Assembly (NCBI GenBank): GCA_016929305.1
Contig: JAFGJC010000011.1
Coordinates: 1 to 6,207, forward strand
Direction: 5' to 3'
Source of the DNA: a candidate division CSSED10-310 bacterium
GTDB taxonomy: Bacteria > CSSED10-310 > JAFGJC01
DNA length: 6,207 nt
Shown: positions 1 through 6,207 of the stretch, one piece after another
How the letters are laid out: every line of letters starts with the position of its first letter
How positions within the stretch are numbered: the first letter of the stretch is position 1
Position numbers and translations under genes: made by a program
Notes under the pieces: model-generated
What the model was told of the DNA's origin: nothing
The model's input: the letters and a program-made list of their open reading frames with translations, nothing else
Databases searched by the model: none

Positions 1-260
1 AAACAAAAAAAAATGTCAACAGGTTTTGATTGTTTTTGGAAGTTTTGACAGTAATGATTAAAAATGTGACCGAAAACGGAGTTTGAAATCTGAATAAAAT
101 GATGTGATGTTATTGAAAATTGTGAACATCGGCGGTTCGCGCTGAATCAGACTTTCTAAATCCATAACAACACTGAGATGTTGGATGGTGTCTGTATTTT
201 TCAAGCTGGGCAGCTAGAAACGAAACGCATATGGAGAGAAAGATCGAGGAGGAAGAATAC

Positions 261-276
261 TAACAATTTGTTGTTA
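261..276. repeat. Small AT-rich palindrome, possible operator
   Basis: TAACAA (261-266) and TTGTTA (271-276) form a perfect 6-base inverted repeat around the 4-base spacer TTTG. It lies about 30 bases upstream of a candidate -10 box, a position compatible with a repressor or activator site. A chance palindrome in AT-rich DNA is equally possible. Confidence 0.2.
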
Positions 277-307
277 ATTACACTATACGAATGAGGTCTT
301 ATTGCGT

Positions 308-313
308 TATACT
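308..313 (+). promoter_or_regulatory. Candidate -10 box (TATACT)
   Basis: TATACT matches five of six positions of the sigma-70 -10 consensus TATAAT. The best -35 at 17-18 bases upstream is poor (TATACG at 284-289, about three matches) and there is no extended -10 TG. If used, transcription would begin near 320, so the leader hairpin at 319-345 would sit at the very 5' end of the message. Weak support only. Confidence 0.2.
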
Positions 314-318
314 ACCTT

Positions 319-423
319 GAATACGATGCCATGTTAGGCGTATTCCTGGTTGAATGATTCACCGAAGCTTGCGATGACCAAGGCAAGGTTGCGAAAATAT
401 GATAGATTGAACTTGGAATACGC
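319..423 (+). promoter_or_regulatory. Leader inverted repeats with alternative pairing
   Basis: GAATACG (319-325) is the exact reverse complement of CGTATTC (339-345), giving a 7-bp stem with a 13-base loop. The same central strand, taken as GCGTATTCC (338-346), is also the exact reverse complement of GGAATACGC (415-423), giving a 9-bp stem. The two pairings exclude each other, and the second ends three bases before the Shine-Dalgarno sequence at 427-433. The complementarity is directly visible. A role in controlling translation of the HEAT-PilT gene is inference. Confidence 0.3.
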
Positions 424-426
424 AGC

Positions 427-433
427 AGGGAGG
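427..433 (+). promoter_or_regulatory. Shine-Dalgarno site of the HEAT-PilT gene
   Basis: AGGGAGG is a strong ribosome site. It ends only two bases before the ATG at 436, which is too close for normal use, but eight bases before the in-frame GTG at 442, which is ideal. The true start is therefore probably GTG 442, two codons inside the longest frame. The difference to the protein is negligible. Confidence 0.6.
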
Positions 434-435
434 TT

Positions 436-2505
436 ATGCATGTGAGATTCTTTGATATGGGCCATAAACAGTTTCTTAACCAATATAAATTGGGAGAATG
501 GAATTCTGAAGCAGAACGTAAAGAAGCTGTGGCTGCGGTACGCGCTACCAAGAAAGTACCATTCAGATCAATGATCAGCATCATACAGAATTATCATCAG
601 ACTGAAACCAGCAAGGAGCGTGTGAAAGCTCGAATGCAATGCCTGGAAGAATTGTTAGATGAATTTCCTGATCCCACCTTGATATCACCGCTTGTTGATC
701 TGTTGGGAATTGTCGACAACGTTTCCCGTGAATATTTGTCGCGGATGTTGAAGACGCTGTATCAAAAAGAGTTTTCTTCATTCTATATTGATGCGCTGAA
801 GAGTGACAGTGAACGGGTTCGCGCTACAATCAAAGAGATCCTGTCACGCGTGGGCGGCAGGACGGTTTTTGAGCAGCTCAAAGCCAAGATTGAAGCCAAC
901 AGTTATCCTTCATACAAAGAAGTCGCTGACATTATTGCTGAAATTGCCGGTCATCATGCCATTGATATCCTGAAGCGGATTGCACATGGGAAAAATCTTG
1001 ACGATCGTCTCCACGCTCTGGAATTACTTGCCAATCCCAGATACATGAAATTGAGAAAACGCAAAGCGCTGGAAGCCGCTTACGAATTCATCAATGATCC
1101 TGACTACAATATACGGGTTAAAGTTGTTCAGATAATTGAAAAGTATGGTGAGGAACAAGATGTTCCGATGTTGCTGGAACTGCTTGATATCGAAGAAAAG
1201 AAAAATTTGCAGTCCGTTATCGATGCGCTGGGTAAGATCGGAACGGGGGATGTAATCCCGAAATTACTGCCTCTGCTGGACAGTGCTCATACCGGCATCA
1301 AGATGTCTGCAATCAATGCAATAGGAATGTTCGAGGATGAGCGGGGTATCGAACCTTTAATAGAGGCATTGCGGGATAAGAATCTCCTGGTCAGACAGCG
1401 TACAATAGAGGTTTTAGGCAGTTTAGGCAATTCGCCGAATGTGAGGTTGGGTCGATTGCTGGTGGCGATGATGAAGGACCGTGATGTCAATGTCCGTCGA
1501 AGTGTTGTCGAAGTCATCAAACTGATTGGCGATAAGGAAAAAATCTGGTGGAAGCTCATCCGCTATCTCAGAGATGAAGACTGGTGGGTTCGTGAGAGAG
1601 TTACCGAGGTGCTATCGGAGATGGGTGGACCCCAGATACTCGAGCCGATCGTATCGCTGCTGGATGATCCTTATGAAGTTGTCCGGCGATATGCGATTGA
1701 AGTGATCATGCGTTTGAAAGACAAACGGGCTATTCAGCCATTGGTAAAAAGTCTGCGAGATCCGGACTGGTGGGTTCGGGAACGTGCCGTTGAAGCCCTC
1801 GCTGCCTTGAAAGACGAACGGGTTGTTCCGATTCTGAATAAACTGCTCGATGACGAGGAATTGCTGCTTACCGTTCTTCAAGCTCTTCAGGGTTTTGGTC
1901 ATGCCAACAGCTATCAGCCGCTGTTGCAGATTCTTGATCATCCGCTGCCGGAAGTCCGGATCGAAGTCATTAAAGCTTTGGATGCCATCAATACCGACAA
2001 ATTCGCTGAATCATTGAAAGTATTGATAAATGATGAAGACAAACAGGTGCGAAATCTCGTTTTCGAATTGCTGCCCAAATACCGATTGACGCCCGCCGGT
2101 GTCCGGCGAAAAAGTTTTGAACAGATCAGCATGGCGCTACTCGATCAGATGCTGGTCGATGTCAAAGCAAAGGGTGGTGAAGATCTGATCATCGTCTCCG
2201 GTAATAAACCATACATGAAGGTTCGCGGCGATGTTGAAATATTAGACGATCATCTGTTCACAGAGGAGGAGACACAGCGGCTGCTCTATGACATCCTATC
2301 ACCGACACAGCGGGAGCAATTCGAAGAATTGAACGATATCGATATGTCCTATTCCATTAAAGGAGAAGGATCCCGGTTTCGTGTGAATATCTATAAAACG
2401 AGAAGCGGTATAGGGGCTGTATTCCGAGTATTGGCGACGAAAATGATGACCATCGAAGAACTCCAACTGCCGAAGCCCGTCGTCGATTTTACACAGCTTA
2501 GATAA
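436..2505 (+). CDS. HEAT-repeat protein fused to PilT N-terminal domain, ended by in-frame stop
   Basis: The 689-residue frame has two parts. Residues about 40-550 are HEAT (EZ-HEAT/PBS-lyase type) repeats, an alpha-solenoid that usually binds partner proteins. Equivalent repeat positions fall at 1573, 1666, 1759 and 1852, a strict 93-base (31-residue) period, with motifs such as DPDWWVRERAVEAL. Residues about 555-689 match the N-terminal PAS-like domain of PilT pilus-retraction ATPases: the usual ASDLH region reads GEDLI (D583), followed by the typical VRGD segment, a QREQFEE helix, and SRFRVNIY with AVFRVL. The TAA at 2503-2505 stops translation at the inter-domain linker, and the same frame continues with the catalytic domain. 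No signal peptide or membrane segment is evident, so a cytoplasmic protein is expected. The upstream AGGGAGG favours GTG 442 over ATG 436 as start. It is first in a probable three-gene operon. As it stands the product lacks ATPase motifs; it may be a broken gene, a readthrough product, or a stand-alone regulator. Confidence 0.85.
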   Translation: MHVRFFDMGHKQFLNQYKLGEWNSEAERKEAVAAVRATKKVPFRSMISIIQNYHQTETSKERVKARMQCLEELLDEFPDPTLISPLVDLLGIVDNVSREYLSRMLKTLYQKEFSSFYIDALKSDSERVRATIKEILSRVGGRTVFEQLKAKIEANSYPSYKEVADIIAEIAGHHAIDILKRIAHGKNLDDRLHALELLANPRYMKLRKRKALEAAYEFINDPDYNIRVKVVQIIEKYGEEQDVPMLLELLDIEEKKNLQSVIDALGKIGTGDVIPKLLPLLDSAHTGIKMSAINAIGMFEDERGIEPLIEALRDKNLLVRQRTIEVLGSLGNSPNVRLGRLLVAMMKDRDVNVRRSVVEVIKLIGDKEKIWWKLIRYLRDEDWWVRERVTEVLSEMGGPQILEPIVSLLDDPYEVVRRYAIEVIMRLKDKRAIQPLVKSLRDPDWWVRERAVEALAALKDERVVPILNKLLDDEELLLTVLQALQGFGHANSYQPLLQILDHPLPEVRIEVIKALDAINTDKFAESLKVLINDEDKQVRNLVFELLPKYRLTPAGVRRKSFEQISMALLDQMLVDVKAKGGEDLIIVSGNKPYMKVRGDVEILDDHLFTEEETQRLLYDILSPTQREQFEELNDIDMSYSIKGEGSRFRVNIYKTRSGIGAVFRVLATKMMTIEELQLPKPVVDFTQLR
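2503..2505 (+). other. In-frame TAA splitting the HEAT-PilT gene
   Basis: The frame reads AGA-TAA-GGT-CTC-GTT. Before it lies an intact PilT N-terminal domain and after it GLVLITGPTGSGKS, the start of the PilT catalytic domain, with no frame change on either side. The neighbouring paralogue has Asn at the aligned position (LDNGLVLVTG). One base change, AAA (Lys) to TAA, would explain it. Candidates are a recent nonsense mutation, a base-call error, or readthrough. A changed genetic code is unlikely because the next motor gene ends with TAA at a natural C-terminus. Confidence 0.9.
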
Positions 2506-2562
2506 GGTCTCGTTCTCATCACAGGACCCACAGGCTCGGGTAAATCGACCTCACTGGCAGCC

Positions 2563-3210
2563 ATGATCGATTACATGAACCGGACACGATATGATCATGT
2601 TCTGACCATTGAGGATCCTATCGAGTATGTCCACAACAATAATAAATGTATCATCAATCAACGGGAAGTGGGCACCCATACTTTATCGTTTGCAAACGCT
2701 CTTAAGGGAGCCCTGCGCGAAGATCCGGACATCATTCTTGTCGGTGAGATGCGAGATTATGAAACAATTTCCATTGCCATCACTGCCGCTGAAACAGGCC
2801 ACCTCGTTCTCGGGACACTCCATACGGTAAGTGCCGCAAAAACGGTTGACAGAATCATAGATGTCTTTCCTGGCCGGCAGCAGGCTCAAATCCGCGCCAT
2901 GTTGTCGGAAAGTCTTCGCGGGGTTGTGTCTCAGCAACTGCTCAAACGAAAAGATACCGGAGGCAGGATTCTTGCCATGGAAATAATGATTTGCAATGAC
3001 GCCGTAGCCAATTTGATCCGGAAAGAAAAAATCTTTCAAATACCCTCTATTATCACGACATCCTATGAACAGGGAATGACATTGATGGATAACGAGCTAT
3101 TACGATTGGTCAAAGAAGGATTAATTTATCCGGAAGATGCCTATATCAAAGCGATTAACAAAAAAGAATTCGAAAGCTATCTGACGGTTGACGGAACAAC
3201 CATCTTATAG
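2563..3210 (+). CDS. PilT-type ATPase catalytic domain, 3' part of the split HEAT-PilT gene
   Basis: This is the same frame as the upstream HEAT-PilT part. Open reading resumes at 2506, directly after the TAA, while the first ATG is at 2563. Walker A (GPTGSGKST, 2524-2550) lies before that ATG, so a product started there would lack its nucleotide-binding loop. No Shine-Dalgarno site precedes 2563 and no ATG, GTG or TTG lies in frame at 2506-2562, so independent translation of a working ATPase is unlikely. The rest is a complete retraction-ATPase core: Asp box TIEDPIEY (E at 2611), QREVG, Walker B LVGEMRD (E at 2746), His box GTLHT (H at 2821), and AVANLIRK (3001-3024), the counterpart of PilT's AIRNLIRE. 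Together with the upstream domain it makes about 370 residues, normal PilT size. By eye it is over half identical to the motor encoded next. Best read as the C-terminal portion of one interrupted gene. Confidence 0.75.
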   Translation: MIDYMNRTRYDHVLTIEDPIEYVHNNNKCIINQREVGTHTLSFANALKGALREDPDIILVGEMRDYETISIAITAAETGHLVLGTLHTVSAAKTVDRIIDVFPGRQQAQIRAMLSESLRGVVSQQLLKRKDTGGRILAMEIMICNDAVANLIRKEKIFQIPSIITTSYEQGMTLMDNELLRLVKEGLIYPEDAYIKAINKKEFESYLTVDGTTIL

Positions 3211-3215
3211 GAAGC

Positions 3216-3223
3216 AGGAGGAA
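3216..3223 (+). promoter_or_regulatory. Shine-Dalgarno site fixing the TTG start of the second motor
   Basis: AGGAGGAA lies in the 16-base gap after the upstream stop (TAG, 3208-3210), with AGGAGG ending five bases before TTG 3227. It selects this TTG over the in-frame TTG at 3188, which would overlap the previous gene by 23 bases and has no ribosome site. Confidence 0.8.
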
Positions 3224-3226
3224 GTT

Positions 3227-4294
3227 TTGGCTAAAATTGATTCTTTTTTGAAATTAGTTCTGGAACAGCAGGCGAGTGATCTCTATATTATTGCCGGAGC
3301 GCCGCCGATGATTCGCTTCAACGGCGATTTAATTCCCATTCGATTCAGGACCTTGTCTGAAACCGAATCCAAAAAATTCCTTTATGAAATTCTTCAACCG
3401 GCACAACGAGAGCGGTTTCAAAAAATTCGTGATCTTGATTTTCCGTATGAACTGGAAAACGTGGGAAGATTTCGTGCCAATATTTTTATGGACAGCCGGG
3501 GGATGGGTGGTGTTTTCAGGATCATTCCAGCGAAGGTGAAATCGATTGAAGAACTTGGTCTGCCCACGTCATTGAAAAAATTCTCCTATCTTGATAATGG
3601 TCTTGTGCTGGTCACGGGACCTTCCGGATGCGGCAAAACAACAACTCTTGCGGCGATTATCCGGGAACTGAATCATAAACGGAAGAAACATATCATCACC
3701 ATCGAAGATCCCATTGAATATATCCATCCTAACGTCAATTGCGTTCTATCCCAGCGAGAAGTCGGCTCGCATACGGAAACATTCCAATCCGCACTTCGGT
3801 CTGCACTCAGAGAATCACCGGATGTCATTCTGGTCGGCGAATTACGGGATATCGAAACGATATCGCTGGCAATGACATGCGCGGAAACCGGTACATTGAT
3901 CTATGGAACTCTGCACACTCAATCAGCCAGCAAGACAGTCGATCGAATTATCGATGTCTTTCCCAAAGATGCTCAAGAACAGATACGAACCATGTTGTCA
4001 ATTACACTCAAGGGTGTCATTTCGCAGCAGCTTGTAAAGATGGCAGACAGGACGGGACGTATCGCGGCTGTGGAAATCTTAATGGGCTCAACCGCTCTCG
4101 GGAATTTAATTCGGGAAGGCAAAACCTATCAAATCAATACCTTGTTGCAGGCAACAGAGTCCGAAAAAACCGGTATGCAAAGTATGGATAAAGCATTATT
4201 GAAAATGTTGAAAGAGGAACGTATTCTGGCTGAGGATGCTTTGATGATGGCGTTTGACAAAAGCCTTTTCGCTCAATATATGGGGAAAAAATAA
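3227..4294 (+). CDS. PilT/PilU-family type IV pilus retraction ATPase
   Basis: A 355-residue cytoplasmic hexameric ATPase of the secretion-NTPase superfamily. PilT homologues power pilin disassembly at the inner-membrane base of type IV pili, causing retraction and twitching. It opens with a helix and ASDLYIIAG (residues 16-24; PilT usually has ASDLH), and the N-terminal domain runs to about residue 120. The catalytic core has Walker A GPSGCGKTT (131-139, Cys at a usual Ser), Asp box TIEDPIEY (E160, D161), QREVGSHT, Walker B LVGELRD (E205), His box GTLHT (H230) and ALGNLIRE (290-297), close to the AIRNLIRE motif needed for retraction in known PilT proteins. Length and motifs indicate an intact motor. 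The TTG start at 3227 is chosen for its Shine-Dalgarno site. It follows its HEAT-fused paralogue by 16 bases and precedes the kinase gene by 25, so one operon is likely. PilT and PilU cannot be told apart here, so no symbol is given. Confidence 0.93.
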   Translation: MAKIDSFLKLVLEQQASDLYIIAGAPPMIRFNGDLIPIRFRTLSETESKKFLYEILQPAQRERFQKIRDLDFPYELENVGRFRANIFMDSRGMGGVFRIIPAKVKSIEELGLPTSLKKFSYLDNGLVLVTGPSGCGKTTTLAAIIRELNHKRKKHIITIEDPIEYIHPNVNCVLSQREVGSHTETFQSALRSALRESPDVILVGELRDIETISLAMTCAETGTLIYGTLHTQSASKTVDRIIDVFPKDAQEQIRTMLSITLKGVISQQLVKMADRTGRIAAVEILMGSTALGNLIREGKTYQINTLLQATESEKTGMQSMDKALLKMLKEERILAEDALMMAFDKSLFAQYMGKK

Positions 4295-4319
4295 CGATAC
4301 ACTTACTGTCTGGAAGTAA

Positions 4320-6207
4320 ATGAACAAAAAACTCCTGAAAACAGCAAAAAAACTCCTGAAAACCGGTGAAGCAAACCGTGCGGCTGTACTTTTTGAAAAA
4401 GCGGGGGATCCCGAAAAAGCACTGGAAGCTTATATCATGTCGAGAAATTTCCTGCGCGCTGCTGAAATCGCAATTTCTATCGGCAAAGGGGAAGAAGCTG
4501 CGGAGTTTATGCTGAAAGCCAAGCGGTTTGACATGCTGGGTGAGTTTTATGAGGTTCGGAAAAATTATCAGCAGGCGGCGCACTATTACAAACGTTGTGG
4601 TGATTATAAAAAAGCTGCTGACATGTATGAACAGCTGCTGAAAGCATTTCCTGAGTTAAAAGACATTCCCGGTGTTTTAAAACAACGTTCAACAGAAGAG
4701 GTGCGGGTATGTAACTTGGCGGCTTCCGCACACTCCAGAGCCGGCAACTACCAACGCGCGGCGGAATTATACCATAGAATCGAGCGGTTCGAGGAGGAGG
4801 CAAAAAACCATCATTTGGCCAAGAAGCATAAAGAAGCCGGGGAAGCATACAGCATCGCCGGCCAACCCGCCAAAGCCGGTCAGGCATTTGCTGAAGGCGG
4901 GCTGTATGTTGAAGCTGGAGAATGTTTTAAAACCGATGGAAGTTACCGGCTGGCCGCTGAAAATTATATGAAAGCAAAAAAACACAAAGAAGCCGGCAAG
5001 TTATTTGAAAAAGCCGGTGATGTTTTTCTGGCTTCCGAGGCGTACGAAGCCGGCAATGAGCTGGATCTTGCCATAAAAATTCTATCCTTTTTCACTTCCG
5101 ATCATCCAGATTACATCAAGGCGGTCAAACGTATTATTCATCTTGTTGACAAGAAACATTATGTTACACCTGCTGCCAAACGTGTGTTCAATGGAATGGT
5201 TTCCTTTGAATACAGGGAAGAGTTTGCTGCGATATGCTTTAAAATTGCTTCTCTGCTGGAACATTCAGATTTTATTGATGAAGCCCGGCTCCTGTACAGG
5301 AAAATTCAGGATAAAGATCCGGCAAAATTCCAGGCTTTGAAAGAAAAACAAAAAGAAGCAGCATCAGATCAACCATTTTCAACAGATTACAACCGGATAT
5401 TGACCGAGGACTTTGATGCGGAAACTCGGGAAAAACACTATCAGGAAATGAAAAAGAAAATGGTTGATGTCAAGGAAAGTAAACCGGGTGACAGCACCGA
5501 TACACTGGCTGGCGAGGTTGATGCGACGCTTTCATCGGGAGCCAAGCAAATCACTCCGTTAAGCTTCATGCATATTCAGGAAGGTCAGAAACTTGGCGAT
5601 CGATACCTTATACTGAAGCATCTTGGTTCGGGAGGTATGGGAACGGTTTATATGGCAAAAGACCTGGAACTTGATGAACTCGTCGCGATTAAAATACTGT
5701 CACCCCAACTCAATATCGATGATAATGCCGTGGCAAGATTCAAGCAGGAAATCAAACTTGCCAGGCAGATTAATCATCAAAATGTCATCCGTATTCATGA
5801 TTTAGGTGAATTATTTGGAATAAAGTTTATTACCATGGAGTATTTTCCCGGCGAACAGGTGAAAAAACTTATCACGGACCGGGGATTTTTTTCTGTTCCC
5901 GCCGGCCTGGATCTGGTCTTAAAGGTTTGTGCCGGCTTGAATGCCGCTCATAAAAAAGGCATTATACACAGGGACATTAAAAGTCAGAATATCATGATAT
6001 CCGAGGATGGTATTGTAAAAGTGCTTGATTTTGGAATAGCAAAATGTGCCAGTATTCCCGGCCTGACCACTGATGGAAGTATACTGGGGACGCCTGAATA
6101 CATCAGTCCAGAAGCCATTACGCAAAAACCGGTCGATGTCAGAAGCGATATCTACTCGCTTGGTATCGTCATGTTCGAGGTATTTACCGGTGTCGTACCG
6201 TACAGGG
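4320..6207 (+). CDS. TPR-like solenoid protein with C-terminal Ser/Thr kinase domain (partial, runs off window)
   Basis: An unbroken frame of 629 codons from ATG 4320 to the window edge. Residues about 1-330 are short helical repeats of TPR/SNAP-like type, with recurring patterns such as LFEKAGDPEKALEAY, AYSIAGQPAKAGQAF and LFEKAGDVFLASEAY, a protein-binding scaffold. Residues about 341-415 form a charged, probably flexible linker. From Y429 a Hanks-type (PknB-like) kinase begins: glycine loop GSGGMG (436-441), VAIK lysine K458, helix-C glutamate E477, HRDIKSQN (catalytic D552), DFG (D570) and SPE (596-598) in place of APE, then SDIYSLGIVMFEVFTG. All catalytic residues are present, so an active kinase is expected. 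Bacterial kinases often have the kinase first and the sensor after; here a solenoid comes first. No membrane segment is seen in the visible part. The ribosome site is weak (GGAAG 4312-4316, three bases from ATG). The 25-base gap suggests cotranscription with the motors; phosphorylating them is inference. Confidence 0.93.
   Translation, partial: MNKKLLKTAKKLLKTGEANRAAVLFEKAGDPEKALEAYIMSRNFLRAAEIAISIGKGEEAAEFMLKAKRFDMLGEFYEVRKNYQQAAHYYKRCGDYKKAADMYEQLLKAFPELKDIPGVLKQRSTEEVRVCNLAASAHSRAGNYQRAAELYHRIERFEEEAKNHHLAKKHKEAGEAYSIAGQPAKAGQAFAEGGLYVEAGECFKTDGSYRLAAENYMKAKKHKEAGKLFEKAGDVFLASEAYEAGNELDLAIKILSFFTSDHPDYIKAVKRIIHLVDKKHYVTPAAKRVFNGMVSFEYREEFAAICFKIASLLEHSDFIDEARLLYRKIQDKDPAKFQALKEKQKEAASDQPFSTDYNRILTEDFDAETREKHYQEMKKKMVDVKESKPGDSTDTLAGEVDATLSSGAKQITPLSFMHIQEGQKLGDRYLILKHLGSGGMGTVYMAKDLELDELVAIKILSPQLNIDDNAVARFKQEIKLARQINHQNVIRIHDLGELFGIKFITMEYFPGEQVKKLITDRGFFSVPAGLDLVLKVCAGLNAAHKKGIIHRDIKSQNIMISEDGIVKVLDFGIAKCASIPGLTTDGSILGTPEYISPEAITQKPVDVRSDIYSLGIVMFEVFTGVVPYR
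4325..4363 (+). repeat. 21-base tandem repeat with A runs at the start of the kinase gene
   Basis: CAAAAAACTCCTGAAAAC (4325-4342) recurs at 4345-4363 with one extra A. CTCCTGAAAAC is offset by exactly 21 bases, encoding KKLLKTA then KKLLKTG in frame. The homopolymer runs (A6 and A7) lie within 35 bases of the start codon, where slippage would shift the frame. Confidence 0.6.

Larger units (their letters stand above)
1..435. other. AT-rich non-coding leader region
   Basis: No convincing gene lies here. Open frames are short (longest + strand ATG frame about 38 codons, 178-294) and none has a well-placed ribosome site. The first 120 bases are very A/T-rich, including an A run at 5-13. A TTGACA hexamer at 45-50 looks like a -35 box, but no -10 sits at the right spacing. 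An AGGAGGAA at 247-254 resembles a Shine-Dalgarno site but has no ATG or GTG at a useful distance. The stretch also holds two sets of inverted repeats, annotated separately. It most likely carries the promoter and 5' leader of the downstream operon. No tRNA or other RNA gene was recognised. Confidence 0.6.

Noticed and set aside
45..50. TTGACA as the -35 box of the operon promoter
   Set aside because: The bases 15-18 positions downstream (around 66-74) contain nothing like TATAAT, and the site is nearly 400 bases from the first gene.
247..254. AGGAGGAA in the leader as a ribosome site
   Set aside because: No ATG or GTG follows within 5-12 bases; the first TTG is 13 bases away and opens only an 8-codon frame.
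178..294. A 38-codon open frame in the leader, plus a 10-codon frame at 231-263
   Set aside because: Neither has a ribosome site at a proper distance, they overlap in different frames, and the products look like random sequence. Not supported as genes.
2503..2505. Alternative genetic code with TAA as sense
   Set aside because: The second motor ends with TAA at 4292-4294 at a natural PilT C-terminus, followed by a new gene, so TAA acts as a normal stop here.
3188..3226. Upstream TTG at 3188 as start of the second motor
   Set aside because: It overlaps the previous gene and has no Shine-Dalgarno site, while TTG 3227 has AGGAGG at five bases and gives a normal PilT N-terminus.
4295..4319. Terminator or promoter between the second motor and the kinase gene
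   Set aside because: The 25-base gap has no stem-loop with a T run and no -10/-35 pair, which agrees with cotranscription.
4507..4887. Reverse-strand open frame of 126 codons inside the kinase gene
   Set aside because: The opposite + strand frame encodes clear helical repeats continuous with a kinase domain. The reverse product has no recognisable motif, so it is a shadow frame.

Overview
This window holds one gene cluster, all on the + strand, that reads as a type IV pilus motor and signalling locus from a bacterium. The lineage cannot be fixed from the sequence. Base composition is moderate and slightly AT-leaning, Shine-Dalgarno sites are clear, and the combination of PilT-type retraction ATPases, long HEAT and TPR-like solenoids and a Hanks-type Ser/Thr kinase suggests a large-genome, probably Gram-negative or uncultured surface-motile lineage. 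That placement is inference.

Layout: positions 1-435 are an AT-rich non-coding leader with inverted repeats and at most a weak promoter. From 436 an open frame encodes about 550 residues of HEAT repeats followed by the N-terminal domain of a PilT-like ATPase. It is cut by an in-frame TAA at 2503-2505, exactly at the linker between the two PilT domains. The same frame then continues without a break to 3210 and encodes a complete PilT catalytic domain (Walker A, Asp box, Walker B, His box, NLIR motif). Unless the stop is an error or is read through, the HEAT-PilT fusion (924 residues plus the stop) is split, and no ordinary start codon lies between the stop and Walker A.

Sixteen bases later, a TTG start behind a perfect AGGAGG site opens a second, intact, stand-alone PilT-family ATPase of 355 residues (3227-4294). 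Twenty-five bases after that, a large protein begins at 4320 and runs off the window end. It has about 330 residues of TPR-like helical repeats, a charged linker, and a eukaryote-like Ser/Thr kinase domain with all catalytic motifs visible up to the window edge.

The tight same-strand spacing suggests one operon: two paralogous pilus-retraction motors, one carrying a HEAT protein-interaction arm, plus a solenoid-coupled kinase that could control them. The main points of interest are the domain-boundary stop codon, the HEAT-PilT fusion, and the motor-motor-kinase arrangement.
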